DNA from: Nitrospirae bacterium JdFR-81
GTDB taxonomy: Bacteria; Nitrospirota; Thermodesulfovibrionia; UBA6902
Length of the DNA: 39,996 nucleotides
Assembly (NCBI GenBank): GCA_002011735.1
Contig: MTOQ01000090.1
Span: 1 to 39,996 of the forward strand
Direction: 5' to 3'
Shown in pieces: positions 17,083 to 25,233 of the stretch; the first letter of the stretch is position 1; every line of letters starts with the position of its first letter. The notes beneath the pieces were generated by a model. That model did no database searches. It worked only from the letters and a program-made list of their open reading frames with translations, and was not told the origin of the DNA. Made by a program: the position numbers and the translations under genes.

Positions 17083-17859
17083 CTACCTCACATTCTCATC
17101 TAATCCAAGATAGTATACCTGAGGTTTCGTCCCATATTCATCTTTTAATACACTGACCCTCTTTGTCAAGACCGTTATGGTCACAGGATCATTCGGATCC
17201 TTCAGGTTCCCTATCTGCCTTGCACCAAACGGGCAGGCCTGGACACATGCGGTCTTCAGGCCCTTCGTAATCCGATGATAGCAGAAGGTGCATTTCTCAG
17301 CAGTCCTGTATACAGGATGGAAGAACCTCGCACCATATGGACACGCCATTATGCAATAACCACACCCTATACACCATGATCTATCAACAAGCACCGCCCC
17401 ATCTGCAGTCTGATATGTCGCACCAACAGGGCAGACCTGCACACACGGGGGCCTCTCACAGTGATTGCATAACTTCGGGACAAAAAACGCCTTTGCTATG
17501 TCCTTTGGATTGACCACCTTCTCCTGTACCTTCTGGTCCGTAAACCCATCCCTTGCTCCCATTGGTGTATCTGCGAGCATCTTTCCATCCTTCAGTATCA
17601 CATACCTCTCAACCCATGTCCTTGTGACAGGTGTGTCATATGGAACCTCATTCTCTAACTTGCATGCCTTGACACAGAACCCACAGCCAACGCATTTACG
17701 TGTATCTACAAGAAAACCCCATCTGACCCTGGTCTTCTTGACCGCAGCCATTGCCTCATCAGGGGTCAGTAACTTAAAAGCGCTCATCGGGAGTGCGGTT
17801 ACTATGGCACCCTTAACAGCGGTTATCAGAAACTCTCTCCTTGTAAATCTCATTGCCAT
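17083..17859 (-). CDS. Tat-exported four-cluster ferredoxin-like subunit (NrfC/PsrB type)
   Basis: 258 residues. The N-terminus has a twin-arginine motif TRREFL and a hydrophobic stretch, so it is probably exported folded by Tat. Four [4Fe-4S] sites are visible: CVGCGFCVKAC, CNHCERPPCVQVC, CIGCGYCIMAC and CTFC with CVQAC. Such subunits pass electrons between a NrfD-type quinone protein and a periplasmic partner. Its start overlaps the tetraheme cytochrome gene by 10 bp. No molybdopterin catalytic subunit is in the operon. Confidence 0.92.
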   Translation of the reverse strand: MAMRFTRREFLITAVKGAIVTALPMSAFKLLTPDEAMAAVKKTRVRWGFLVDTRKCVGCGFCVKACKLENEVPYDTPVTRTWVERYVILKDGKMLADTPMGARDGFTDQKVQEKVVNPKDIAKAFFVPKLCNHCERPPCVQVCPVGATYQTADGAVLVDRSWCIGCGYCIMACPYGARFFHPVYRTAEKCTFCYHRITKGLKTACVQACPFGARQIGNLKDPNDPVTITVLTKRVSVLKDEYGTKPQVYYLGLDENVR

Positions 17860-18323
17860 CCCTCCAGGTCAGGCTCATGGGGGTCATGACACATAACGCA
17901 TTCCATATCAGGATTGTGCTCTTCTGGGATAAATCCCTTGATCTTTGACCTGTAGCTCTGTTTATATGGGAGATAGGAATGGCACCTCAGGCACAGTGCC
18001 CTCCTTGTATCAATGGTCAACTTCTCAGGGTCCTCGGGATGATCGATTGCAGGCCCATGACAGTTCTCACACTGTATTATCTTGTGTTTTGAATCCATGA
18101 TGCTGCTGTATTTATCATCATGGCATTCCTTACAATACTCTCGAGACCTGTATTTGACCTTGAATGCCTTCCATTCCTCCTCGTTGCTCTTTCTATGGAA
18201 GCTATACATAAAACCCCTTTCACCAACCCCAAAGTCAGAAGGCACTATGAACTGCCTCGCTATAAGGCTGAGCACAACAACACCCAGTATAATCCATAAT
18301 GGTCTGAATACGTGACTTTTCAT
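17850..18323 (-). CDS. Membrane-anchored tetraheme c-type cytochrome
   Basis: 157 residues: an N-terminal membrane anchor or uncleaved signal (about 8-27) and four heme motifs, CKECH, CENCH, CLRCH and CVMCH. The protein ends soon after MCHDPHEP. First gene of the NrfD-type operon; likely an electron carrier between the Fe-S subunit and the larger cytochrome or an external partner. Confidence 0.88.
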   Translation of the reverse strand: MKSHVFRPLWIILGVVVLSLIARQFIVPSDFGVGERGFMYSFHRKSNEEEWKAFKVKYRSREYCKECHDDKYSSIMDSKHKIIQCENCHGPAIDHPEDPEKLTIDTRRALCLRCHSYLPYKQSYRSKIKGFIPEEHNPDMECVMCHDPHEPDLEGWQ

Positions 18324-18365
18324 AATTTAAATGAGGATTAAATTAAAGAAAAAAGTTGACTAATA

Positions 18366-18394
18366 GATTAACCTATAAAACCCCTTTATGTCAA
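18366..18394 (-). promoter_or_regulatory. Possible promoter of the multiheme operon
   Basis: TTGACA (18394-18389) on the minus strand with a weak -10 (TTAATC, 18371-18366) at 17 bp spacing, in the 90-bp AT-rich gap before the tetraheme gene. The -35 is perfect, the -10 is poor. Confidence 0.3.
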
Positions 18395-18413
18395 AACAAA
18401 AATAATTATCGAA

Positions 18414-18944
18414 TTATAATTTTTGCTTATAAGCGTTGATCTTACCCTCGATGACCCCTGACCAGACCGCATAACCGCTCTCGCTCAGATGGACCCCGTC
18501 ATCAAGGAGGTATTCCCTTATCGGCCTTCCATCACTGTCGATAAAGAGATCATATATATCGATATACTCAACGCCTGTATCAAGGGCGAGCTTCTGGATA
18601 GAGTCATTGACCTCTTTTATGGTCTCGTTATCAATAAACTCCACTATTGTGGGAAGCAGGCTGTGGATATAGATTATCGTATCAGGGTATGCGGTCTTTA
18701 GTCGTTCGATGACCTCCCTGTAGGTCTCGATAAAACCTGTCTCCTCCATTGCCACATCGTTCAACCCTGTCATCAGAAAGATCATGTCTGCAGATGGGTG
18801 ATCCGTCACTATGGAGTCAATCCTCGACAGAAGGCCCCTCACCATCTCACCTGCCACACCAAGGTTTATCACCCTCTCAGCAGGGAACCTCTCTTGCCAG
18901 TCGAAGAACTCAATAAGTGAATGCCCTATAAAGAGTATATCCAT
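18414..18944 (-). CDS. SGNH/GDSL-family hydrolase with GHS in block I
   Basis: 176 residues. The SGNH blocks are present: block I LFIGHSLIEF (Ser is the nucleophile position), block II Gly in NLGVAG, block III GLNDVA and block V DGVHLSESGY with catalytic Asp and His. Block I has His where most relatives have Asp (GDS). No signal peptide, so cytoplasmic. Substrate unknown; family members are esterases, acetylhydrolases or lysophospholipases. Confidence 0.8.
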   Translation of the reverse strand: MDILFIGHSLIEFFDWQERFPAERVINLGVAGEMVRGLLSRIDSIVTDHPSADMIFLMTGLNDVAMEETGFIETYREVIERLKTAYPDTIIYIHSLLPTIVEFIDNETIKEVNDSIQKLALDTGVEYIDIYDLFIDSDGRPIREYLLDDGVHLSESGYAVWSGVIEGKINAYKQKL

Positions 18945-18951
18945 ATGGCCT

Positions 18952-18980
18952 TTAAAATCTCTCTAAAAATAGAATATAAT
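18952..18980 (+). promoter_or_regulatory. Probable promoter of slp-like gene
   Basis: TTAAAA (18952-18957) and a perfect TATAAT (18975-18980) at 17-bp spacing. The -10 ends 6 bp before ATG 18987, which has no Shine-Dalgarno, so the mRNA is probably leaderless. Confidence 0.45.
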
Positions 18981-18986
18981 ATTTTT

Positions 18987-19514
18987 ATGAGAAAGTCTCT
19001 TTCCCTGCTACTTCTCCTTCTCCTTACTTCATGCGCACCTGTGCTCAGGTATGACCTGATGAAGTCAGGTATACGTGATGTCCCTCCATCTGCGGTCAGG
19101 GAGAACCCGGATGCCTACAGGGGCATGCTCTTCATCCTTGGTGGTATCATTGTTGATACAAAGGTGACCGATGAGGGGACACTCATAGAGGCCATTTATG
19201 TCCCTGTGGATTCATATGGCTATCTCAAAGGCGTGAGCCCTGTTGACGGTAGATACCTCGCCCTTTATGAGGGCTTCCTGGACCCACTGATCTTTCAGAA
19301 GGACAGGGAGATAACGATTGCAGGAGAGTTTATAGGGAATCGGATGGGGAAGATAGGTGAGATGGATTATCTCTATCCCCTCTTCAGGATAAAACAGATC
19401 TACCTGTGGGAGGAGAGGAGGTATTACTATTTTCCACCTCCACCCCCTCCATGGTATTACCCTCCATGGTGGTATGACCCCTGGTGGTATGATCCATGGT
19501 GGAGATACTACTGA
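18987..19514 (+). CDS. Slp-family outer-membrane lipoprotein
   Basis: 175 residues from ATG 18987. Short basic start, Leu-rich segment and lipobox LTSC, so a lipoprotein. PPSAVRENPDAYRGMLFILGGIIVDTKV and later REITIAGEF match the Slp (starvation-inducible outer-membrane lipoprotein) family. The last 28 residues are an unusual tail of Pro, Trp and Tyr with near-repeats (PWWYDPWWYDPWW). A longer in-frame start at 18921 would place sequence before the signal peptide and is unlikely. LapA follows 9 bp later. Confidence 0.8.
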   Translation: MRKSLSLLLLLLLTSCAPVLRYDLMKSGIRDVPPSAVRENPDAYRGMLFILGGIIVDTKVTDEGTLIEAIYVPVDSYGYLKGVSPVDGRYLALYEGFLDPLIFQKDREITIAGEFIGNRMGKIGEMDYLYPLFRIKQIYLWEERRYYYFPPPPPPWYYPPWWYDPWWYDPWWRYY

Positions 19515-19523
19515 GGGAGGCCT

Positions 19524-19808
19524 ATGCAATTATTCCTGTTTCTTGCCCTTATAATCACGATCCTCCTGGCCATTCTCGCCTTTCAAAACCCTGAGCTCAT
19601 TACGATCAGGTTTGTCAAATGGAGCCTCTCAGGCTCTCTCGCCTTTGTCCTTGCAACCACATTCCTCACAGGCATACTCACAGGTATATTCCTCTTCATC
19701 CCCTTCTTCTGGAGGAAGGCCAGGACAGCAAGGGCACAAAAGAGGCAGATAAGGGAGCTCGAAAAGAGGCTCACCTCCTCTACAGGAGAGGATGGAGGGC
19801 TTGAATAG
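19524..19808 (+). CDS. LapA-domain (DUF1049) inner-membrane protein
   Basis: 94 residues with two membrane helices and the family signature FQNPELITIRFVKWSLSGSL, followed by a basic coiled-coil tail (RAQKRQIRELEKRL). LapA-family proteins assist lipopolysaccharide assembly in enterobacteria. The family is widespread and the role here is inferred. Confidence 0.8.
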   Translation: MQLFLFLALIITILLAILAFQNPELITIRFVKWSLSGSLAFVLATTFLTGILTGIFLFIPFFWRKARTARAQKRQIRELEKRLTSSTGEDGGLE

Positions 19809-19816
19809 AGGAGGCC

Positions 19817-20284
19817 CTACATACAATCAAGGGTGATAAAGTCCCTCCTGTCCTTATCCCACTTATAACATCTCACACCCCTGACCTCACCCTTAACAAC
19901 CGAAACGACGATGTGGATGGCGTCAGGAAACTCAGGCTCTCCAAACACGGTCTGAGCAGCCACATCGGTCTCGGAGAAGTATGCGTCACAATCTATGTGG
20001 GAGTGATAGAAGGCCAGTATGGCCTCCCCCTTCTCCCTCGCCGTTGCGTAGATCCTCTCGGCCTCTCTGCGATCAATGGTATAGGCCGTCCTTGCATCCC
20101 TCGGATATCTATCAGGGTCTTGCAGGTGGAGTTCGTTCTGAACATTCCTGCACCTGTGGACGGTTTGATGATCTGCATCACCTGTCACAATACCGCAACA
20201 CTCATGAGGATACTCATCAATTGCATGTTTATATATCTCTCCGATAACCCCCCTTATCACCCATTGCCTCCTGTCCATTGCCAT
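19817..20284 (-). CDS. JAMM/MPN+ metallopeptidase, Mec-like
   Basis: 155 residues with the complete JAMM zinc site: Glu28 in HECCGIV, then His94, His96 and Asp107 in HSHIDCDAYFSETD (HxHx10D). In actinobacteria the homolog Mec cleaves cysteine from the C-terminus of the sulfur carrier CysO after CysM has built it there. This gene follows cysM by 7 bp, and cysK lies before that, so the same protein-bound cysteine route is likely. No CysO/ThiS-like carrier gene with a C-terminal GG is found in the window. Cytoplasmic. Confidence 0.85.
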   Translation of the reverse strand: MAMDRRQWVIRGVIGEIYKHAIDEYPHECCGIVTGDADHQTVHRCRNVQNELHLQDPDRYPRDARTAYTIDRREAERIYATAREKGEAILAFYHSHIDCDAYFSETDVAAQTVFGEPEFPDAIHIVVSVVKGEVRGVRCYKWDKDRRDFITLDCM

Positions 20285-20291
20285 AAGCGTT

Positions 20292-21203
20292 TTATATCTC
20301 GTGACTCAGATACCTGTCTCCACCATCAGGGAATATCACCACGATCGTGCCTTCATCCAGACCCTCTGCCACCCTGAGCGCTGCAAACATCGCAGCGCCT
20401 GAGGAATGTCCCACCGCAAGTCCCTCCATGGTTATGAGCCTCTTCACCATATCATATGCATCCTCTGTATTGACATAGATGGTCTCATCAGGAAAACCTG
20501 TATCATAAATGCCAGGGACTATAGAGGACTTCATATGCTTCAGGCCCTCTATACCGTGCATTGCATCATCAGGCTGGACAGCGATGATCCGTATATTACG
20601 ATTAAACTCCCTCAGTGCCCTTCCTGCCCCTGTGATCGTCCCCCCTGTCCCGACACCTGCGACAAGATGCGTTATCCTCCCCTTTGTCTGCCTGATTATC
20701 TCAGGCCCTGTGGTCAGATAATGGGCCTTTGGGTTTGAAGGGTTGTTATACTGGTCTGGCATAAAGTATCTATCAGGCGATTCATCATATATCTTCCTTG
20801 CAAGCCTTATGGCCCCGTCAGCCCCCTCAAATGGACTCGAATAGACGATCTCGGCCCCGAAGCCTGCTATTATCCTCTTCCTCTCTATGCTCGCATTCTC
20901 AGGCAGGATGATCTTCAACCTGTAGCCCTTTACAGCGGCGATCATGGCATAGGCGATGCCTGTATTGCCTGATGTTGAATCGATTATGATCTTATCAGGG
21001 GTGAGTAGCCCTGCCTCCTCGGCATCCTTTATCATCTGGTATGCAGCACGATCCTTTACAGAGCCCCCTGGATTGTATCTCTCAAGCTTTGCATAGATGG
21101 TTACACCCCTCTTCAGATGAGATGTGATCCTGTTCAGACGCAGAAGAGGCGTCCTGCCTATTGTGCCGAGTATGTCCCTTTCAACCCTGTCAATGAGCCT
21201 CAT
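20292..21203 (-). CDS. cysM: Cysteine synthase, CysM type
   Basis: 303 residues from ATG 21203 (in-frame TTG at 21215). A PLP-dependent enzyme with the lysine in NPGGSVKDRAAYQMI, the substrate loop STSGNTGIAYA and the phosphate loop GVGTGGTITG. VQPDDAMHGIEGLKHM resembles CysO-dependent or phosphoserine-using CysM rather than ordinary CysK. The adjacent Mec-like JAMM protease supports sulfur transfer from a thiocarboxylated carrier protein. Second of three genes (cysK-cysM-mec). Confidence 0.88.
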   Translation of the reverse strand: MRLIDRVERDILGTIGRTPLLRLNRITSHLKRGVTIYAKLERYNPGGSVKDRAAYQMIKDAEEAGLLTPDKIIIDSTSGNTGIAYAMIAAVKGYRLKIILPENASIERKRIIAGFGAEIVYSSPFEGADGAIRLARKIYDESPDRYFMPDQYNNPSNPKAHYLTTGPEIIRQTKGRITHLVAGVGTGGTITGAGRALREFNRNIRIIAVQPDDAMHGIEGLKHMKSSIVPGIYDTGFPDETIYVNTEDAYDMVKRLITMEGLAVGHSSGAAMFAALRVAEGLDEGTIVVIFPDGGDRYLSHEI

Positions 21204-21233
21204 ATTCCTGATCAAACCCGTTTAAGCCTTGAA

Positions 21234-22169
21234 TTATCTAAACAGCCTCGTGCTTATATACCTCTCCCCTGTATCCGGGAAGATGGTCACCACCCTCCTG
21301 CCCCTGCCCAATCCCCTTGCCACCTTCATCGAGGCAAACAGGTTCGCCCCTGATGATATACCGCAGAGTATCCCCTCCTCCCTTATAATCCTCCTTGCCG
21401 TCTCATATGCGTCTTCATCCGTGACCTGTATCACCTCGTCTATGATATCCAAGTTCAGTATCTCGGGCACAAACCCTGCACCTATCCCCTGAATATCGTG
21501 CAGTCCCTGCCTCCCGCCTGAGAGCACAGGGCTCTTGGCAGGCTCAACAGCAACGATCCTCACCCTCTCACCAAACCTCTCCCTGAGCACCTCACCAACC
21601 CCTGTAATCGTCCCTCCTGTCCCGACACCTGCGACAAAGGCATCTATCTCCTCCAGCTGCTCCAGTATCTCCATGGCCGTGCTCCTCCTGTGAGATTCGG
21701 GATTCATCGGGTTCTTGAACTGTTGTGGCTGAAAGTATCCTTTCTCATCCGCAAGCTCCTGTGCCTTCTCAACGGCCCCTGCCATATCCCTCTCACCAGG
21801 CGTCAGGATCAGCTCCGCACCAAATGCCTTGAGCATATTCCGCCGTTCTATACTCATGGTCTCTGGCATGGTGAGGACAAGCCTGTAGCCCTTTGCAGCA
21901 CATACAAACGCAAGCCCTATCCCTGTATTACCTGAGGTGGGCTCCACAATCGTATCGCCAGGCCTGATCCTGCCCTGCCTCTCGGCCTCCTCAATCATCA
22001 GGAGACATATCCTGTCCTTCACAGAGCCACAGGGGTTGAAGAACTCCACCTTGGCGTATATCTCTGCAGAGTCAGGATCGCCCAGTTTATTGATCCTCAC
22101 CATAGGTGTATTGCCTATGAGCTCAAGGACCGACTCCACAGGCTCGGAATAAAAGAGGGCCTCTTCCAT
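21234..22169 (-). CDS. cysK: Cysteine synthase A
   Basis: 311 residues; GAGGAGG Shine-Dalgarno before ATG 22169. PLP lysine Lys51 in NPCGSVKDRICLLMI, PTSGNTGIGLAF, GVGTGGTITGVGEVL and GISSGANLFAS are classic for O-acetylserine sulfhydrylase. HDIQGIGAGFVPEIL fits CysK specificity. The downstream cysM differs in these loops, so the two probably use different acceptors or sulfur donors. Confidence 0.93.
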   Translation of the reverse strand: MEEALFYSEPVESVLELIGNTPMVRINKLGDPDSAEIYAKVEFFNPCGSVKDRICLLMIEEAERQGRIRPGDTIVEPTSGNTGIGLAFVCAAKGYRLVLTMPETMSIERRNMLKAFGAELILTPGERDMAGAVEKAQELADEKGYFQPQQFKNPMNPESHRRSTAMEILEQLEEIDAFVAGVGTGGTITGVGEVLRERFGERVRIVAVEPAKSPVLSGGRQGLHDIQGIGAGFVPEILNLDIIDEVIQVTDEDAYETARRIIREEGILCGISSGANLFASMKVARGLGRGRRVVTIFPDTGERYISTRLFR

Positions 22170-22195
22170 CGTTCCTCCTCAATTAAGTGAGTATT

Positions 22196-23059
22196 TTACC
22201 ATATCCGGCCACCCCTTATTGTTATGATGCCAGAATATAAGATCAATAAACCGCCAACAAGGGCCGTGATTCCTGGGACCTCCTGAAGAAACACCATTGC
22301 AAGGAGCACCGCACCAACAGGCTCAAGATATCCAAGGATCGCGGCCTCACTCGCCCTCACACCCCTCATCCCGTCTATATAAAGCAGGGGTGCAAGGGTC
22401 GAATGTATGACCCCCATTATGAGCATATAGGGTAGTATATTCAGGGGATGGGGTGTATTTATAACAAATGGTAGCAGGATAATGGATACGATACTGTTCT
22501 GCACGAATAGGATGAAGAGGGGAGAGAACGCATGTGCGATCTTCCTTATAATCAGTATCAGGAAGGCATATGCAACACCTGATAGCAGCCCTGCGACTAT
22601 GCCTGCCACCTCTCTATGATCGAAAGGGCTATCCCCGTTTGATGCCACCGTGCCGACCATAAGCCACAGACCGATGGAGGAGAGTATGATGGCGATCCAT
22701 ACCCCTTTATTTATGCCCTCTTTGAGGAATACAGGGGCAAGCAATGCAACAAAGATCGGTGCGGTGTAGTGGGTGAAGACCGCATTGGCGATGGTGGTAT
22801 GCCTGAAGGCAAAGAAGAAGAGGAACATGTTTGCGAGGAAGAATACAGGAAGGAGGAGAAGATAGACAAGGTGCCTGCTTTCCATTGGGCCGTGGTGTTT
22901 GACCCCCTTGGTGCCCAGTGATAAAAGGAGGAGCTGAAAGATGCCTGCGACAGTCGCAGGGTAAAAGATGATCCTTATCGTCGGGACCCCTATCTTTCTG
23001 ACGAATATGCCAAGCGAACTCCATATGAGGATGGCGGTGATTATCTTTAGATGGCCCAT
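22196..23059 (-). CDS. EamA-family (DMT) transporter
   Basis: 287 residues, ten predicted helices made of two EamA repeats of about 140 residues each (IWSSLGIFVRKIG in the first, LLSGVAYAFLILIIRKIAH in the second). Family members export metabolites such as amino acids; the position between pncB and cysK does not settle the substrate, but cysteine-pathway thiols are one possibility. Confidence 0.85.
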   Translation of the reverse strand: MGHLKIITAILIWSSLGIFVRKIGVPTIRIIFYPATVAGIFQLLLLSLGTKGVKHHGPMESRHLVYLLLLPVFFLANMFLFFFAFRHTTIANAVFTHYTAPIFVALLAPVFLKEGINKGVWIAIILSSIGLWLMVGTVASNGDSPFDHREVAGIVAGLLSGVAYAFLILIIRKIAHAFSPLFILFVQNSIVSIILLPFVINTPHPLNILPYMLIMGVIHSTLAPLLYIDGMRGVRASEAAILGYLEPVGAVLLAMVFLQEVPGITALVGGLLILYSGIITIRGGRIW

Positions 23060-23073
23060 GAATAGTTGATTGG

Positions 23074-24231
23074 CTACAGATCCAATCCCTTGACCTGCTT
23101 CAACACATATCCCCTTATATCCCTTGGAGAGCGGAGGGGCCTGAGTATCCTCCCATCCTCAGCAAAGGGAAGGAGCAGATCCCTCATCTGACCACCACAA
23201 TGGCACCTCTGGCTCCTCCTCTGCATAGGGACTATGAGGGCCGAGTTACACCTCTTGCATCTGAGAACCCTCTTGCTACCTGACCACTTACCCCTCTTGG
23301 CGACCGGCCTTCCCTCAACCTCCATTATATCCATGGCAAAGTCCACCACAGGTGCATTTGTTATGGATGTGCCGATGCCATAGGCATCAACCAGTGGATT
23401 GAGGACAGGGAGGTCCTCTTCTCTTATACCTCCGCTGACAAAGAGCTTCACATCCCTGTATCCCCTCAGATCAAGCTCCCACCTCACCTCTTCAAGGATA
23501 CGGTAAAAGTCCCCACGCCTTGAGGAGGGTGTATCAAGCCTCACGGCAAAGAGCCTCCTGCCCAGGGCCTCTGCGACATTGATGGCCTCAAACTTCTCGT
23601 CAAGCAGGGTATCTATAAGGGCAACACGCTTGAGCCTCGGCTCAAGCACCTCATCATACGCCCTCATGGCCTCAACGGTTGAGCCAAAGCATAGTATCAG
23701 TGCATGTGGCATTGTGCCCATCGGATCCTCACCTATGATCTCTGCAGACCTGATGACAGCCACTCCATCACATCCACCGATATAGGCGTTCCTCTCAAGC
23801 ATGGGCGCAATAACAGGATGCATCCTCCTCGCACCGAAGCTGACAACAAGGCGATCCCCTGCGAGTTTCTTGAACCTCGCTGCCTTTGTAGCAACACCTG
23901 TTGCCTGACACAGCAGACCCAGCAGGGCGGTCTCATAAACACAGAAGTCCTGATACCTCCCTTCGATCTCCATCACGGGCTCATACGGATAAAAGACCGT
24001 CCCTTCATCCATTGCCCTCACCCTGACAGGCAGGTGCCTGAGGAGATGGGCAACCTCCTCCATGCCTGCAAGCACAGCCCACCTCCATCCATCAGGGAGG
24101 CTCTTCGCGATAAACTCGGCCTTGACAACAGGGTTAACCCCCTTTGCCCTGAGTATCTTCAGGGCACGCTCAAAGTAGACGTCTGTGATCTTCCCATCAA
24201 TTATGTCCTTTGGGTCAGCAGTATGAAACAT
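23074..24231 (-). CDS. pncB: Nicotinate phosphoribosyltransferase with C-terminal zinc ribbon
   Basis: 385 residues. Makes nicotinate mononucleotide from nicotinate and PRPP for NAD salvage. Seen: GTVFYPYEPVMEIEG, YETALLGLLCQATG, SFGARRMHP, VRLDTPSSRRGDF and SGGIREEDLP, the short archaeal-type NAPRTase. Residues about 327-352 form a zinc ribbon (CKRCNSALIV... CHCGG). The start overlaps the stop of a decayed nucleotidyltransferase (TAATG), and pncA lies just beyond, so the set is a salvage operon. Confidence 0.9.
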   Translation of the reverse strand: MFHTADPKDIIDGKITDVYFERALKILRAKGVNPVVKAEFIAKSLPDGWRWAVLAGMEEVAHLLRHLPVRVRAMDEGTVFYPYEPVMEIEGRYQDFCVYETALLGLLCQATGVATKAARFKKLAGDRLVVSFGARRMHPVIAPMLERNAYIGGCDGVAVIRSAEIIGEDPMGTMPHALILCFGSTVEAMRAYDEVLEPRLKRVALIDTLLDEKFEAINVAEALGRRLFAVRLDTPSSRRGDFYRILEEVRWELDLRGYRDVKLFVSGGIREEDLPVLNPLVDAYGIGTSITNAPVVDFAMDIMEVEGRPVAKRGKWSGSKRVLRCKRCNSALIVPMQRRSQRCHCGGQMRDLLLPFAEDGRILRPLRSPRDIRGYVLKQVKGLDL

Positions 24232-24693
24232 TACCAGTCCTCCGTTATCTTAATCCTTCTCCTCCTTATGGTCTTCCTGCATCCTCCAAACCCGAGTCTG
24301 TCCCTCTGGAACAGTCCACCCCTGACCTCCGCCGTTACAGGCATTCAGGCGATCTATTATTAAGCCCTCTATGCCTATAACATGACTCTGGAGGTCACAC
24401 CCCTATCTCGACCACTTCACCAGGGAACCCTTCCTCTACCAATCCAGAGGTTGGGACTTCTACAGCCATCTTGATACCCTCACTGATCCCGTATCTGCCT
24501 TCCTTTTTAAATCCTATATCGCTCAACACCTCATCCAGTGCCTCTCTATCGGATAGGCAAGGTCTATATCCGATGTGAAATAGACCTTCCTTAAATAGCC
24601 CTGTTTGAGGAGCCGTAATCTCAGAGTCACCATAAGGGGCTGTCTCTTAAACGGGGACTCTGTCCGTCTTATCCTGTTGAGAATATCCTGCAT
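24231..24693 (-). pseudogene. Decayed nucleotidyltransferase (DUF6036-like)
   Basis: This 470-bp gap between pncA and pncB carries one gene split over frames. Starting at ATG 24693 the first frame reads to YFTSDIDLAYP, the DxD-type motif of the family. The next frame has EALDEVLSDIGFKKEGRY and MAVEVPTSGLV. The third has SHVIGIEGLIIDRLNAC, the conserved IEDLIIDRL-like helix. A last frame gives RRRRIKITEDW with a TAA overlapping the pncB start. At least three indels and an apparently damaged N-terminus mean no functional product. These proteins are often antitoxin or toxin partners. Confidence 0.65.
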
Positions 24694-24702
24694 CTATGTG
24701 AC

Positions 24703-25227
24703 CTATGCGATATTTACGCCCAGCACATCCTTCATTATCCTGAGGCCTGCCTCATGATCCTCCCTTGATAGGCCTGCAACCCCATCCTTAACCACTGTGA
24801 CCTTATAATCCCTCAATACCGCATCTGAGGCAGTGAACATGATACATATATGTGTAACGCACCCTGTAAGTCTCAGGCTGTCAACACCTAACCTCTTCAG
24901 TGTTTCATCAAGCCCTGTGTTATAAAAACCCGAGTATGTGGTCTTCTCAATGACGATATCTCCCTCCTGCGGCTCAAGCTCCCTGACCACCTTTGCCCCC
25001 TCGGTCCCCTTCACTGCATGGGGAGGCCAGCCAAACTTCCTGAACTCCTTATCATCCCTGTCATGGGCATCACATACGTAGATGACAGGATCCCCTGCTT
25101 TCCTTGCCCGCTCGATCTCCCTCTTTATTGCCGGGATGACCTTCCTCGTCTCAGGCACCTCAAGAGGGGCACCCTCAAGGACAAAGTCATTGAGCATGTC
25201 TATTACAAGCAGTGCCTCTCTTCCCAT
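24703..25227 (-). CDS. pncA: Nicotinamidase-type cysteine hydrolase (isochorismatase fold)
   Basis: 174 residues with the full catalytic triad: Asp10 in VIDMLNDFV, Lys95 in EKTTYSGF and Cys128 in TGCVTHICIM. Asp53 and His55 (VCDAHDRDDKEF) with His70 fit the nicotinamidase metal site. It turns nicotinamide into nicotinate, the substrate of the pncB product two genes downstream. AAGGAGGT lies before the ATG; 6 bp after coaD. Confidence 0.82.
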   Translation of the reverse strand: MGREALLVIDMLNDFVLEGAPLEVPETRKVIPAIKREIERARKAGDPVIYVCDAHDRDDKEFRKFGWPPHAVKGTEGAKVVRELEPQEGDIVIEKTTYSGFYNTGLDETLKRLGVDSLRLTGCVTHICIMFTASDAVLRDYKVTVVKDGVAGLSREDHEAGLRIMKDVLGVNIA

Positions 25228-25233
25228 AATGAC

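Noticed and set aside
23704-24363. 219-codon plus-strand frame
   Set aside because: Antisense to pncB and the nucleotidyltransferase remnant; no recognisable domain.
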